From positions 2,046,001 through 2,110,000 of the forward strand of contig NZ_CP107036.1 of assembly GCF_029542085.1 (NCBI RefSeq): a stretch of 64,000 nt of DNA, written 5' to 3'. Position 1 is the first letter of the stretch. Every line of letters begins with the position of its first letter. Under the pieces are notes generated by a model that was not told the DNA's origin, did not search any database, and saw only the letters and a list, made by a program, of their open reading frames with translations. A program made the translations under genes and the position numbers. Shown one piece after another: positions 36,029 to 45,972 of the stretch. Source of the stretch: Sphingobacterium sp. ML3W. Its GTDB lineage: Bacteria > Bacteroidota > Bacteroidia > Sphingobacteriales > Sphingobacteriaceae.

Positions 36029-37219
36029 ATGAAAATAGATTTCAGAAAACCGCGGTATGTCATACCGCTCATCCTACTGCCTTTTTTATGCGTTTTTTTT
36101 TATGCTTACAAAAGCAGCTTTGGAAAAGAGCTACCTGTGCAGGCAGGGAAGGATTCGCTGCAGACCAATCTGGTTGGGGTCTCTGATCAGATACGGAAAA
36201 GTACACTTTCAGATAAACTGGAATCTTACCGTAATCAATATAAACAATCTGATGGCTACACCGCTATTGGCCATATCCAGGAAGAACAGCCTACCGAAGA
36301 AAAGTTGGGAACGCTCTATAATGATAGGGAAAAAAGAATGCTGGACTCCATTGAGCATGAAATCAAGAACAGATATAGCACTGGCCCAAAGCGAAGTTTT
36401 CCGGATGTAGCACCAAGACCCCACCCCTATGACCCAAATGAACAGGACAGAGCTTTAGCAGAAGCAATAGCGTCAGTGAAACAGCCTTACCATCGGGTTG
36501 TTACTGACCCGCAAAAAAGAGATCCTGATCCCATGGAACTGTTCCGAAAACAGATGGAACTGGTCGACAGTATGGGAAAGGCCAATGATCCTGATTATAA
36601 ACAGCAGCAACAATTAAAAAAATCACGTGAGCCTGAAAAAGAAGACCAGCCGCGGCATATTCTCTCCGTCAACAAGGCTCCCTCATCCCTTGCGGTTTTC
36701 AATACGATAAAACCCCGGGTGGAGGAAACTTTTATAACCGCGATTGTCGACCAGGACATTAAAGGTTATGCGGGATCACGGCTCAGGATAAGATTACTCG
36801 AGGACATGATGGCCGGCAGATTCCTGATAAAAAGGGGAACCTATATCTATGCACTCATCTCCGGATTTTCAGGACAGCGGGTTAACCTGTCCATAACATC
36901 CATCATGAACGGGCAGCACATCCTACCTGTTAAACTGGACGTTTACGATCAGGATGGCCTTCCGGGACTATACGTTCCGGCATCCGCATTCCGTGAGTTT
37001 ACAAAAGAACTCGGCGGAAATGCCAGTCAGGGAATTACCCTGCAACAAATGGCAGAAAATAACAGCCAGCTAATGATGAGCATGGTGCAGAAAATGTTCC
37101 AGTCCACCAGTACCGCCCTTAACAAGATGATCCGCCAGAACAAAGCAAAGATCAAGTACAACACACTGGTCTACCTGATCGATCCACAGCAACTGAAAAA
37201 TAACCCAAAAAACTATTAA
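36029..37219 (+). CDS. traM: TraM, VirB10-like channel protein
   Basis: A 396-residue protein with one N-terminal membrane helix (YVIPLILLPFLCVFFYAYKS), a long polar linker (about 30-220) with repeats of Lys, Gln and Pro, and a C-terminal domain beginning near VEETFITAIVDQDIKGYAGS. This layout is that of the TraM/VirB10 family, which spans from the inner membrane to the outer membrane core complex. It lies 58 bases after traL and 12 before traN. Confidence 0.9.
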   Translation: MKIDFRKPRYVIPLILLPFLCVFFYAYKSSFGKELPVQAGKDSLQTNLVGVSDQIRKSTLSDKLESYRNQYKQSDGYTAIGHIQEEQPTEEKLGTLYNDREKRMLDSIEHEIKNRYSTGPKRSFPDVAPRPHPYDPNEQDRALAEAIASVKQPYHRVVTDPQKRDPDPMELFRKQMELVDSMGKANDPDYKQQQQLKKSREPEKEDQPRHILSVNKAPSSLAVFNTIKPRVEETFITAIVDQDIKGYAGSRLRIRLLEDMMAGRFLIKRGTYIYALISGFSGQRVNLSITSIMNGQHILPVKLDVYDQDGLPGLYVPASAFREFTKELGGNASQGITLQQMAENNSQLMMSMVQKMFQSTSTALNKMIRQNKAKIKYNTLVYLIDPQQLKNNPKNY

Positions 37220-37231
37220 TCAAAATTTTAC

Positions 37232-38071
37232 ATGAAAACAATGATCTTACTATTATCCGTCCTATTTGCCGGGCTTCAACTACAGGCGCAACAGGATGCC
37301 GGCATTTACCGTGGCCAGCTTCCGGACATTGCCATGGACAGCAATAGCTCACTCCATATTATATCTCCTGAGCCTATCCGCTATGTGGATGTCTCCTCCC
37401 ATTCCGTTGTAGGTGACCTTCCTGAAGAAAATGTCCTACGGTTAAAATGGGTCTCTGATTCCACTGACTGTAATACCGGAGGGAATGCCGATCTCGGGAT
37501 CATTACAGTGATCGGTGAAAGCTATATAGCACAGTACCACCTTCACCGTGCAGAAGGAATATTGGACAGCAAGTTCCCGGCAAGCTTCAACATCTTACCG
37601 GAACATACCCGTCCATTGGAGCTTCCAATTGAAATTACCACTCCCCAGCTGCGCAGCCATGCCCTAAGTATGCTAGCTATAAGAAGCGCTTATCCTGTCC
37701 GCAAAACTGAAAATTATGGGATCCGTGCTAAACTGAATAATGTATATACGGTAGGCGACCTGGTGCTGCTGGATATCACATATCATAACGGGAGCAATCT
37801 TTCTTTTGACATCGATGAAATGCGTTTCAAAATTGAGGACAGAAAAGTGACCAAGGCAACAAATATACAGTCTATTGAGATAAAGCCAGTCTGGCAACTA
37901 TATCCGCCTGACGCTTTCAAACGGACCTACCGAAATATATACGCGCTCAAAAAAATCACCTTTCCGGCAAGCAAAATACTAAGTGTGGAGCTTTCCGAAA
38001 AGCAGATTTCCGGCCGCACAATCACATTAAAGATCAAGTATAAAGATATTCTCAAAGCCGACCGTTTCTGA
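37232..38071 (+). CDS. traN: TraN, VirB9-like outer-membrane core protein
   Basis: A 279-residue periplasmic protein with a signal peptide (ends near LQAQQ). The mature domain is mostly beta strand, with IRYVDVSSHSVVGDLPEENV near the start and YGIRAKLNNVYTVGDLVLLD in the middle, typical of Bacteroidota TraN. It would form the outer-membrane core complex with TraM. Confidence 0.9.
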   Translation: MKTMILLLSVLFAGLQLQAQQDAGIYRGQLPDIAMDSNSSLHIISPEPIRYVDVSSHSVVGDLPEENVLRLKWVSDSTDCNTGGNADLGIITVIGESYIAQYHLHRAEGILDSKFPASFNILPEHTRPLELPIEITTPQLRSHALSMLAIRSAYPVRKTENYGIRAKLNNVYTVGDLVLLDITYHNGSNLSFDIDEMRFKIEDRKVTKATNIQSIEIKPVWQLYPPDAFKRTYRNIYALKKITFPASKILSVELSEKQISGRTITLKIKYKDILKADRF

Positions 38072-38142
38072 CTATTCCAGTTACAATAACCCAACCTTTA
38101 AAAAGGTAATATCCTAGCTTGTTTTTCCAATTTTATAACTCT

Positions 38143-39900
38143 ATGGAAGAATCCAAAGAACAGCAGGCGACACATCGTTTTCTGCAATTCGGCATCTATC
38201 TTTCTGTTGGAATAGATATACTCATGTTCATTTATGCCGAAAAGATCATAGGCGATCCGCTCAGCGAACGTTATGGTTTTTCACTTTTTCTTGAACGCAT
38301 GGCCAGTATCCCCATTTACCACGATCCGGTCAATAGCAAACTTTTTACCCTGATATTGATCTGCCTGGTATCCATTGGTACCCTGAGCAGAAAAGAAAAA
38401 GATCTCAACACCAGGAACACGATTCTCTATCCCCTGATTGTCGGGCTATTGTTTTTTCCGTTAAGTATCTGGTGCTATGGAAAACAGGGCTACCTGCCTC
38501 TGCCCTATACGAGCTGGTATGATCTGGGGTATATTCTGTCCAGCGTCCTGGGCCCCCTACTGTTGCATATAGCACTGGACAACATTTCCAAGATCATTAG
38601 CTCCCGATTAGGCAAAGATAAATGGAATGTAGAGGAAGAATCTTTCATGCAGCCTACAAAACCAAAAATAACTCCTTATGCAGTCAACATCCCGATGCTC
38701 TTTTATTTCAGGAAAAAAGTACGCAAAGGGTTTATCGTCATCGAGAATCTATTTCGTGGCTGCTTGATCATCGGAACTCCGGGATCGGGAAAAAGTTTCT
38801 CGATTTTCATGCCGATCATCCGGCAGCTGGTAACCCTGGAGTGGACGCTCTGTGTCTTCGATTTTAAATTTCCAGATCTTGGGCAGGTAACCTATTACCA
38901 TTACCTGCTCGGCAAACAGCAAGGCAAGCTGAAAGATTTTGAGTTCCATGTCATCAATCTGACGGAACCTGAAAAGAGCAGGCGCATCAATCCATGGCGA
39001 AGTGACTATCTTCAAACACTCGCCGAAGCAGGAGAAACTGCCGAAGCGCTGGTAGAAGCAATGAAAAAGGGGGATAAAGCTTCGGGAAGTGACCAGTTCT
39101 TCACCCAATCTGCTGTGAACTTTCTAGCTGCCTGCATCTATTTTTTTAGCAAGTTTGAGGGCGGTAGATATTCGAGCTTTCCCCATGTTCTTGCTTTCCT
39201 GAACCGATCTTACGAAGAGATATTCACGGTATTATTCAGTAACAAAGAGCTTGAATCGCTTCTTTCCCCTTTTATGACAGCATTCAAATCGCGCGCATTT
39301 GATCAGCTCGAAGGACAGATCGGCACCTTAAAGATCTTTATCAGCCGCCTAGCAACTAAGGAAACTTTTTGGGTATTCTCAGGCGATGATTTCGACCTCA
39401 AAATTAGCGATCCTGGAGCCCCCTCCATACTAATATTGGCAAGTAACCCCAATACCCAGAGTACAAATTCCGCCTCTTATTCCGTGGTTATCAACCGCAT
39501 CACCAAACTGATCAACACCCGGGGAAATATTCCTGTTGGCCTCATCGTCGATGAGGCGCCAACTTTATACCTATATAAAGTCCAGGACATCATTTCACAG
39601 GCCAGAAGTAACCGGGTTTCGGCCATTTTGGGGGTTCAGGGACTGACGATGTTTCGCCAGCAGTATGGTAAAGAGACCGCCGATACGATCACTTCTATTG
39701 TCGGGAACATCCTCAGCGGTTCGATCCGTGACAAGGACGGGTTGGAATGGATGGAGCGTCTTTTTGGAAAAGTAAAACAGATGGGCGAAAGCCTCTCCAT
39801 TGACCGCACAAAAACATCACTTTCCATCAATGAAAAACTTGAACCCCTTATTTCCCCATATCCAAATATCTGTGGACAGCTCCATACGATGCCCAAATAG
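38143..39900 (+). CDS. VirD4-like coupling protein, C-terminally truncated
   Basis: A coupling ATPase that delivers the relaxase-DNA complex to the channel. I start at ATG 38143 (MEESKEQQ); a start at 38119 is possible. It has N-terminal membrane helices, Walker A GTPGSGKS (211-218) and Walker B LIVDEAP (467-473). Only 585 residues are present, while relatives usually run to about 650-700. Native sequence continues to SINEKLEPLI (codons to about 39852), then changes to SPYPNICGQLHTMPK, which is the antisense of the opposing gene. So the true 3' end is missing. It probably cannot work without its C-terminus; position after traN also differs from CTnDOT. Confidence 0.85.
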   Translation: MEESKEQQATHRFLQFGIYLSVGIDILMFIYAEKIIGDPLSERYGFSLFLERMASIPIYHDPVNSKLFTLILICLVSIGTLSRKEKDLNTRNTILYPLIVGLLFFPLSIWCYGKQGYLPLPYTSWYDLGYILSSVLGPLLLHIALDNISKIISSRLGKDKWNVEEESFMQPTKPKITPYAVNIPMLFYFRKKVRKGFIVIENLFRGCLIIGTPGSGKSFSIFMPIIRQLVTLEWTLCVFDFKFPDLGQVTYYHYLLGKQQGKLKDFEFHVINLTEPEKSRRINPWRSDYLQTLAEAGETAEALVEAMKKGDKASGSDQFFTQSAVNFLAACIYFFSKFEGGRYSSFPHVLAFLNRSYEEIFTVLFSNKELESLLSPFMTAFKSRAFDQLEGQIGTLKIFISRLATKETFWVFSGDDFDLKISDPGAPSILILASNPNTQSTNSASYSVVINRITKLINTRGNIPVGLIVDEAPTLYLYKVQDIISQARSNRVSAILGVQGLTMFRQQYGKETADTITSIVGNILSGSIRDKDGLEWMERLFGKVKQMGESLSIDRTKTSLSINEKLEPLISPYPNICGQLHTMPK

Positions 39901-41691
39901 ACCGAGCGCCAGATTCCCGCTCGCAAAAGTGATGTGTCGAATATCCAAATCCAGCCCCAGAAACATCCCGATGGAAGCAGTTGATCCCATAAAAACACCA
40001 AACCAGAGATTGGAAACAATACCAGCCCATTTCTTTTCATAAAAAGAGGCAATCTTGTCCGTCTTCGTTTTCCCACATATCTTTTTCAGCAAGGGATGCT
40101 CCTGAATTCTGTAGTAAACGGAATTATGTTTATCTCGATTTGAAATACTTCCAGCGATAATCCCCGACAGAAATAAAAACACACCTGCAATGGAAGCGTG
40201 CAAGATAACGGGGGTCTTCGTCGGGTTTAAATCATCGACCAGATGTAGCCATTTCGTACTTGCTATATTTACACCCGACAGCTGCTCTATTCCCCAAACT
40301 AACAAAAGACTAATGGGGAATGCCATAATTACATTACCAACGAAAGCGATAAACTGCGAACGAAATAAACGTGCGAAAAATTGCGCAAAGACCCAATAAC
40401 GGTGTCTGTCGGCACCTTGGTCCGAAGCTCCCTGTTCAATCGCGCTCACAAGGGATGATGCTGTCATCGCCGGCTGCTTTGTTGCCAAGGTAGCGCCAAA
40501 AAGATAAATGACCGTAAAACCGATTGCATAATTCAAGCTATACAAAAATGCATGTCCGAATTCGCTTGTATCCACTTTTCCCAACAATAGTTTTACAATA
40601 CACATCGCCCCCACAATTACACCACCGCCGCAAGCAGATCGAAACATCTTCCAATACTCCTGATGGGTTGCCGTAATATAGTGCTCACCGGTCTGGGCTG
40701 TATGGTGAGTAATTTCGTAAGCCAGCAATTGTGTGCTCTGCCCTATTAATTTTCGGATATTGCTTTTTCTCGAATTATATCCAATCAGCGTCTTCGCCAA
40801 TTGAATACTTTTCTCTACTTTTTGGGATTCTGTATCAATCACCAAAAAAGAAAGCATCTCCTTGATGCGCTCCAGTTGTTGCCGAATCCGCAATAAGGAC
40901 TGGTTCACTTTAATGGAAATACCGAAACGATGTGAATTACTAAAAGCCGTTTCTATATAAGTTTCGCATTGCTTGTGAAGTACCAATAGTTGTTTGTATG
41001 AAAGATCCTCAGTCGTAATATATTTTGTCTCCGATTGTAAAATACGATCATTTAACTCGGTAAACTCCCGCATGATTGCGATAAATGGACTATCAAAATT
41101 CTGAAACTCAGGCACCATTTTATTGACATCAGTTTCCATGGCACGACCTGTGATACGTTGCACCAACAGTTCTATCCCATATAAGATTTCGATCATTTCA
41201 AAACCCGTTTCATTATCATATATCGAATCGAATTCACATAATCGAAAAAGCTTATGCAGTTGTTCGGCGGGAATCGTTGACACCCAATCTGCGTCTTTAA
41301 CTGTGTAAAACACTTGGTTCAGTAAATACTGTAACGTTGACTTTGCCGGTTGATAAGGCAGATAGCGCTCCGTTATTCGCTTCCTGAGTTCATAAATAAA
41401 GTCGGCATAACTGATAATGCCCGTATCGGATACCAATTGATCAAAATCTCTTCGCCAGAGAACACGTTTGAGATATTGGACAAATTGACGCCTTGTATCG
41501 GGTAACTCTTTCAGAAAATCAAGAAAAAACTGGATATCGACCTGGTAAAATAATTGCACTCTTTTTGGACGAATAATAGCTACAATTAAAACCAAAAGCT
41601 CAATTTCTGCAAACGCTGGATTATCCAAATGATTATTATAGCGATCAAACAGCTCAACTATTTGCTGTTTGTGATCCATTTTTTTCTTCAT
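39817..41691 (-). CDS. Membrane protein of the 'site-specific recombinase' (PF10136-type) family, C-terminally truncated
   Basis: A 624-residue protein. Residues 1-340 are soluble and helical. The C-terminal half is membrane-bound: SACGGGVIVGAMCIVKLLL, GFTVIYLFGATLA, GNVIMAFPISLLLVWGIEQ, ASIAGVFLFLSGIIAG and WFGVFMGSTASIGMFLGL. Despite the family's historical name, no recombinase catalytic motif is visible. The last ~11 residues (NKGFKFFIDGK) are the antisense of the coupling-protein gene, so its natural C-terminal end is gone. It is transcribed against the conjugative element. Confidence 0.7.
   Translation of the reverse strand: MKKKMDHKQQIVELFDRYNNHLDNPAFAEIELLVLIVAIIRPKRVQLFYQVDIQFFLDFLKELPDTRRQFVQYLKRVLWRRDFDQLVSDTGIISYADFIYELRKRITERYLPYQPAKSTLQYLLNQVFYTVKDADWVSTIPAEQLHKLFRLCEFDSIYDNETGFEMIEILYGIELLVQRITGRAMETDVNKMVPEFQNFDSPFIAIMREFTELNDRILQSETKYITTEDLSYKQLLVLHKQCETYIETAFSNSHRFGISIKVNQSLLRIRQQLERIKEMLSFLVIDTESQKVEKSIQLAKTLIGYNSRKSNIRKLIGQSTQLLAYEITHHTAQTGEHYITATHQEYWKMFRSACGGGVIVGAMCIVKLLLGKVDTSEFGHAFLYSLNYAIGFTVIYLFGATLATKQPAMTASSLVSAIEQGASDQGADRHRYWVFAQFFARLFRSQFIAFVGNVIMAFPISLLLVWGIEQLSGVNIASTKWLHLVDDLNPTKTPVILHASIAGVFLFLSGIIAGSISNRDKHNSVYYRIQEHPLLKKICGKTKTDKIASFYEKKWAGIVSNLWFGVFMGSTASIGMFLGLDLDIRHITFASGNLALGLFGHRMELSTDIWIWGNKGFKFFIDGK
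39845..39866. other. Junction between the conjugative element and chromosome
   Basis: At about 39850-39866 the coupling-protein sequence gives way to DNA of the opposing membrane-protein gene. Both genes lose their natural 3' ends here and read into each other tail to tail over 39817-39900. No repeat or att-like site is visible, so a deletion or rearrangement is more likely than site-specific integration. A misassembly would look the same. Confidence 0.6.
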
Positions 41692-41945
41692 AACCTCTTA
41701 TTATCCGCTTTTCGATGGCTACTTAAACAGCCCGTATAAACTTTAATGTCTTAAGATACCATATTTAGGACTAAATTGTTTTAAATTATGAAATCTATTC
41801 CCTCTTATTTTCTATAAAGCAAAGAGTCTAAGGAACACATATCCCACTACCATTATCACCGAAATCTCAAGCAGGAAAATACCTGAAACCAGTGATAAGC
41901 CTCCGTAAAAATTCTTCTATTTTTGCAATAGCGAACAGGATAAAA

Positions 41946-42776
41946 ATGAAGACAACAAATTTTGCGATAGTATGCTTAGGTCTATTCCCCATGCTTCTAA
42001 AAGCACAGGACGGCATCACATTTGACGATGATTTTAACTTATGGAACATCGAAAAAGGACAAACAGCCGCCGTTTTTGTTGAAAAAGCCTATATACGCTC
42101 TGGGCCAGGCCTCAACATGAAAGTGGTGGACTCACTGACACTTGGCAAAAATGTCACCATTGCGAGCGCTCCGTTTAAGGGTAATACCATCAAAAATTTT
42201 TATGCTCCTTGGTATCAGATCAGCTACGATAGCGATGGTCAGCTTAAACAGGGGTTTATCTGGCTCGGGTTATTGGCACTCGGTAAACAGACCGACAAGG
42301 ACGGCCTTCAGTATTTATTCGGCTTTGAACGTTTCATCAAACAACAAAATGAGGAACAACAGGATCACTATTTAACCACAGTAAAATTGTTGGATGCACA
42401 AGATTCATTAATCACTAGTCAATCTTACCCATTTGTATTCTCTGGGCAGCTGAGCTCGCAAAGTAAACTGCTGCCAGCTATGGGACTAAATAATGTAAAG
42501 CAAATCTTACGCATGGAATTTTTATCAGGTGCCTGCGGAGTCCCCACGGAGTATAATTACATTGCCTGGACTGGCCAGAAATTGATCAATCTCCCCAGTA
42601 GGTACTCTGTTAGTGATGCCGGTGTCTTTTATTACGACGAAAAAATCCTATTCCCCTCAGAGCACAAAAGAAACAACCAGTTGATCTATAAATACATCGA
42701 AGAAGGAGAAGCGAAAGATGATGATACCCTAGACCCCGACTATCATATTTCGAAAAGAGAAGAACATTTTCAATGA
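41946..42776 (+). CDS. Exported SH3-domain protein
   Basis: A 276-residue protein started at ATG 41946 (MKTTNFAIVCLG), giving a signal peptide ending near LLKAQD. Residues ~35-115 form a bacterial SH3-like domain (GQTAAVFVEKAYIRSGPGL; WYQISYDSDGQLKQGFIWLG). The remainder is unassigned. It likely sits in the periplasm or envelope. It is 93 bases ahead of the next gene on the same strand. Confidence 0.7.
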   Translation: MKTTNFAIVCLGLFPMLLKAQDGITFDDDFNLWNIEKGQTAAVFVEKAYIRSGPGLNMKVVDSLTLGKNVTIASAPFKGNTIKNFYAPWYQISYDSDGQLKQGFIWLGLLALGKQTDKDGLQYLFGFERFIKQQNEEQQDHYLTTVKLLDAQDSLITSQSYPFVFSGQLSSQSKLLPAMGLNNVKQILRMEFLSGACGVPTEYNYIAWTGQKLINLPSRYSVSDAGVFYYDEKILFPSEHKRNNQLIYKYIEEGEAKDDDTLDPDYHISKREEHFQ

Positions 42777-42869
42777 GATGGTGATAAGTTCGTAAAACTT
42801 ACGCTACCGAAATAACTTTTCAATAAAATTCAACATATTAGTAAAAATAATAAAAGAAAGAAGCAAAGA

Positions 42870-45245
42870 ATGGAAGAGAAAAATATTTACGATTTGTTCT
42901 ATAGAGGTGAACTTGATCTGTTTATTATAGAGGGCGAAAATCAATTAAAGCAGAACGACCAGGATGTGCCACTATGGACACATCTTGCTGTTGCCTATCA
43001 CGATCAAGTATTTTATGATGGACACGAAGCTATTTTTGATATCATACAGGAGAAGATGATCCCCTATCTCCAAAAAGCACTACTAGTAGAGCCAGAAAAT
43101 GAAACAACGCTCTATCACATGCTCAATTACGTCTTAGGCAACCAGGCTAGCTTAGAGCAGATCAATCGTCCGAGAAAACACATCAACGAGAACAACAAAG
43201 ACCAGTTTATCGGTTATGCAAAAAAATTGATCGCAATACCTAAAATGGCGCCCTATGGCTACGGTTTCCTTGCAGATATTTATGAGAGTCTACAGGATGA
43301 TACAGCCCTATTAGCGTTATTGGATGAGGGGATCGGTTATTTCAATGAAACTTTTAAAGACAATCGCGAAGCTGCTGATCAAAATTTCTCCATATTCTGG
43401 ATGAAAAAAATATATCTTTTGGACCGTACCAAACAGATTTCGGGTACAGCGCTAACCGCTTTAATAGGAGAGCAATTTGATCGCTTTGTCAGCGGCAGTG
43501 AAATGCAATATGTGGACCTTGCAGAGATCGCTTATGAAAACAAAGAGATAGATCTGGCCTTAAAAGTATTATTAAAACTTATTAAAGGCGAAAATTCAGC
43601 TGCCCATATCCATGCGGAACTGGTTAAATGGCATGGTCGCTTTGAAGAGCTTATCGCTGACGGTTATGAAAACCCTGAGGTGTTCTATTACCAGCTTATC
43701 ATTGAACGCAATTATTCCGAAGATATTGGGATACCGCTAGACTATTATTATCTACACGCACTAAAACTGATTGACGAATATCCAGACTTATACGCAGGCT
43801 ATCATTTTGCAGCCGCATACCTTTATGACGATGGACAACATCAAGCTGCATTACCTTACCTCCAACAATTGGGCGAAAGACAGTGGAATGCAACATCTTG
43901 GCGCCGTCTTGTCGAATGCACCTACTTAACAACAGGCGAAGTAATTGCGCAAGTTCCGTCGTTCGATGACTTACCACGCGATCTCTATAATGAAGCAATT
44001 AACCTATCTGACTTTGTAGATGCATTGGATACCCTGTCAGCTGAAGACACACTGGCCCTGAGACAGCTTTACCTTGCCGTTTATCGCCAGGCTTATGATG
44101 CCTTTGCGGCTTATTTCGAACAAGGAAAATATGAAAGTGATTATTTCGGTGGAAGCCACAATCGTGCAATGAATTGCAATAACCTGGCGATTGCATTAAA
44201 GAATGTAGATCTCCTCGAAGATAGCTATCAAATCGCAACTGAAGGGCTAAACTACTCAGATTTTGAAGAACTACATCAGACGCGAACAGATGCATTGTCG
44301 AAATTGGAGGATTATGAACGTTTAAAAGACGCCCTCATACTATATTTCGACACATATCAAGTCACTTTGAGCGACCTCGATGAAATGCGCGATGAGGAAA
44401 TGGAAGAACAATTCGCTGAAGATGACTCAGATTTAGTGTTCCCAAGTTGCTATCAAATGTTTGTGTATCAGCTTGAAGTAAATTATCATCTGGGACTTTC
44501 TCCCGATATACAGGCAGAAGCACAATATCTTCTGGAGCATATATATCAGTTCTACATCAATCACCCTACGCTAAACGACTATCATTATAGGGATTTTGAG
44601 GCTGCTAAAAATGGCGTGGAAGGTATTATTTATGATATTCTTGAGCCTAACGATCGTGATTACCGTATCCACTATTATGAAGATATGGCACAGCAATACC
44701 CGCATGAAGCACAACCGCAGTATATCCTCATGCAGTTATACAATGAAATATCCGACTATAGCGCCATTGTTGCTGCAGCACAAACTTACCTCAAAAATAA
44801 AAAGGAATTTATCATCGATGACTTTGATAAAGCAAAGACTTTATATCTGATTATCAAAGGTCATTATTTCCTCTCCGAATTTAGATCGGGGGCAGAAGTA
44901 TTTCAACGTCATGATGCTTGGGTTGCCACAGTCATGGATCCCGAAGATTATGTACTTTGGGTAAAATTCGGAATCATGTTGCTTGCTGAGCAGGAAAATC
45001 TAGCGGAAGTCAACCGCAATGTAATGGTCTTTAACGGCATCTATGCACAAAGTGAATGGGGCTATGATGACGACTGTGAATCTGTAAAGTTGGCGGAAGC
45101 ACTTGTTAATTACAAAACGGGAAACCTAAAAAAAGCCCATAGTTTACTCAATGAAGTACTGGCTTATTTAGACCATAGCGCACTGGCAGACGAATATAAA
45201 AGAACCTGGAAGAAACCAGGTTTCTTATCAAACTTTAAGTTCTAG
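42870..45245 (+). CDS. Large TPR-like repeat protein
   Basis: A 791-residue soluble protein made of helical repeats, with the TPR-like patterns LEPENETTLYHMLNYVLG, YEDMAQQYPHEAQPQYILM and LLNEVLAYLDHSALADEYKR. No signal peptide and no enzyme motif. It is acidic, as such scaffolds usually are. Role unknown; perhaps protein-protein interaction. A hairpin terminator follows at 45277. Confidence 0.65.
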   Translation: MEEKNIYDLFYRGELDLFIIEGENQLKQNDQDVPLWTHLAVAYHDQVFYDGHEAIFDIIQEKMIPYLQKALLVEPENETTLYHMLNYVLGNQASLEQINRPRKHINENNKDQFIGYAKKLIAIPKMAPYGYGFLADIYESLQDDTALLALLDEGIGYFNETFKDNREAADQNFSIFWMKKIYLLDRTKQISGTALTALIGEQFDRFVSGSEMQYVDLAEIAYENKEIDLALKVLLKLIKGENSAAHIHAELVKWHGRFEELIADGYENPEVFYYQLIIERNYSEDIGIPLDYYYLHALKLIDEYPDLYAGYHFAAAYLYDDGQHQAALPYLQQLGERQWNATSWRRLVECTYLTTGEVIAQVPSFDDLPRDLYNEAINLSDFVDALDTLSAEDTLALRQLYLAVYRQAYDAFAAYFEQGKYESDYFGGSHNRAMNCNNLAIALKNVDLLEDSYQIATEGLNYSDFEELHQTRTDALSKLEDYERLKDALILYFDTYQVTLSDLDEMRDEEMEEQFAEDDSDLVFPSCYQMFVYQLEVNYHLGLSPDIQAEAQYLLEHIYQFYINHPTLNDYHYRDFEAAKNGVEGIIYDILEPNDRDYRIHYYEDMAQQYPHEAQPQYILMQLYNEISDYSAIVAAAQTYLKNKKEFIIDDFDKAKTLYLIIKGHYFLSEFRSGAEVFQRHDAWVATVMDPEDYVLWVKFGIMLLAEQENLAEVNRNVMVFNGIYAQSEWGYDDDCESVKLAEALVNYKTGNLKKAHSLLNEVLAYLDHSALADEYKRTWKKPGFLSNFKF

Positions 45246-45276
45246 CGAGCTCCTCGCCCAACTTAAATAATAAAAT

Positions 45277-45312
45277 AAGCGTAGTAAACAGTTTGATCTG
45301 TTTATTACGCTT
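45277..45312. terminator. Terminator after the repeat protein
   Basis: AAGCGTAGTAAACAG (45277-45291) pairs with CTGTTTATTACGCTT (45298-45312), with one G-T pair and a 6-base loop. Confidence 0.7.
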
Positions 45313-45471
45313 CTATGGAATATAGCTTCCCATCAATACCCAAGGTTCTTCTCCAATAATACGCGTTTTCCATACTATTGCCACGAGCGCTGCAAAGTCC
45401 GTACCTGGAATAAAAAACAGTCATCTCGATGGTGGGTTTAATACTTATTCAAAAAAAGCTATATTTGAACT

Positions 45472-45843
45472 GTGCTGGCACTAAAATATCTAATCGGACT
45501 AATTCTTTTTCTTGGCTTATGGGCCAAGCCGACTACGGTATTTCCCTGCCATCAAAGTAAGGCAAAAACCTGTCCTATAGGCAATCCGGATCATGCAAGC
45601 AAAAAATATGATTGCTGCCAAAAATTACACACGAAGAAGAAACCACTATGTCAGCACCGCAAGCAATGTCGGGATTGTAGTTGTCATTGCGCCTCGGCAA
45701 CAAGTATATTGGCAGTCCCTAACTTTCCGGTTCAACTGCCAAAAATTTCCTTCTCAATCTTTAAAAAATTATATAGTGGCTTATTGTCCGCCTATCTTTC
45801 AGATGGTTATTTTTATCCTTGGGTTCCCCCTAAAATAGCCTAG
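45472..45843 (+). CDS. Small cysteine-rich exported protein
   Basis: A 123-residue protein that begins with GTG (no ATG is available upstream). The N-terminus is a signal-like hydrophobic segment (LKYLIGLILFLGLWAKPTT). The middle holds about ten cysteines with histidines (FPCHQSKAKTCPIGNP; CCQKLHTKKKPLCQHRKQCRDCSCHC), which suggest metal binding. The C-terminus ends in YFYPWVPPKIA. Small proteins of this sort are often found with heavy-metal genes in Bacteroidota, and the next gene is a copper-type protein. Start codon uncertain. Confidence 0.6.
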   Translation: MLALKYLIGLILFLGLWAKPTTVFPCHQSKAKTCPIGNPDHASKKYDCCQKLHTKKKPLCQHRKQCRDCSCHCASATSILAVPNFPVQLPKISFSIFKKLYSGLLSAYLSDGYFYPWVPPKIA

Positions 45844-45972
45844 ATACCACAGAGAAAGCTTTTTTGAAAAAGTAAATCTCCTTATTAATTTAAAGAACCT
45901 GCCCTATCCCGATCAACGAAAGCAGATCGCATTCCGCAGGGATTCATACACGTATTAGAACATTTAGAACAC

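Noticed and set aside
39817..41691. Site-specific recombinase as the integrase of the element
   Set aside because: Despite the historical family name, no tyrosine- or serine-recombinase catalytic residues are visible and half the protein is transmembrane.
45313..45432. Minus-strand short frame ending in GEEPWVLMGSYIP
   Set aside because: Only about 38 codons between two stops, with no start; could be the tail of a lost gene or chance.
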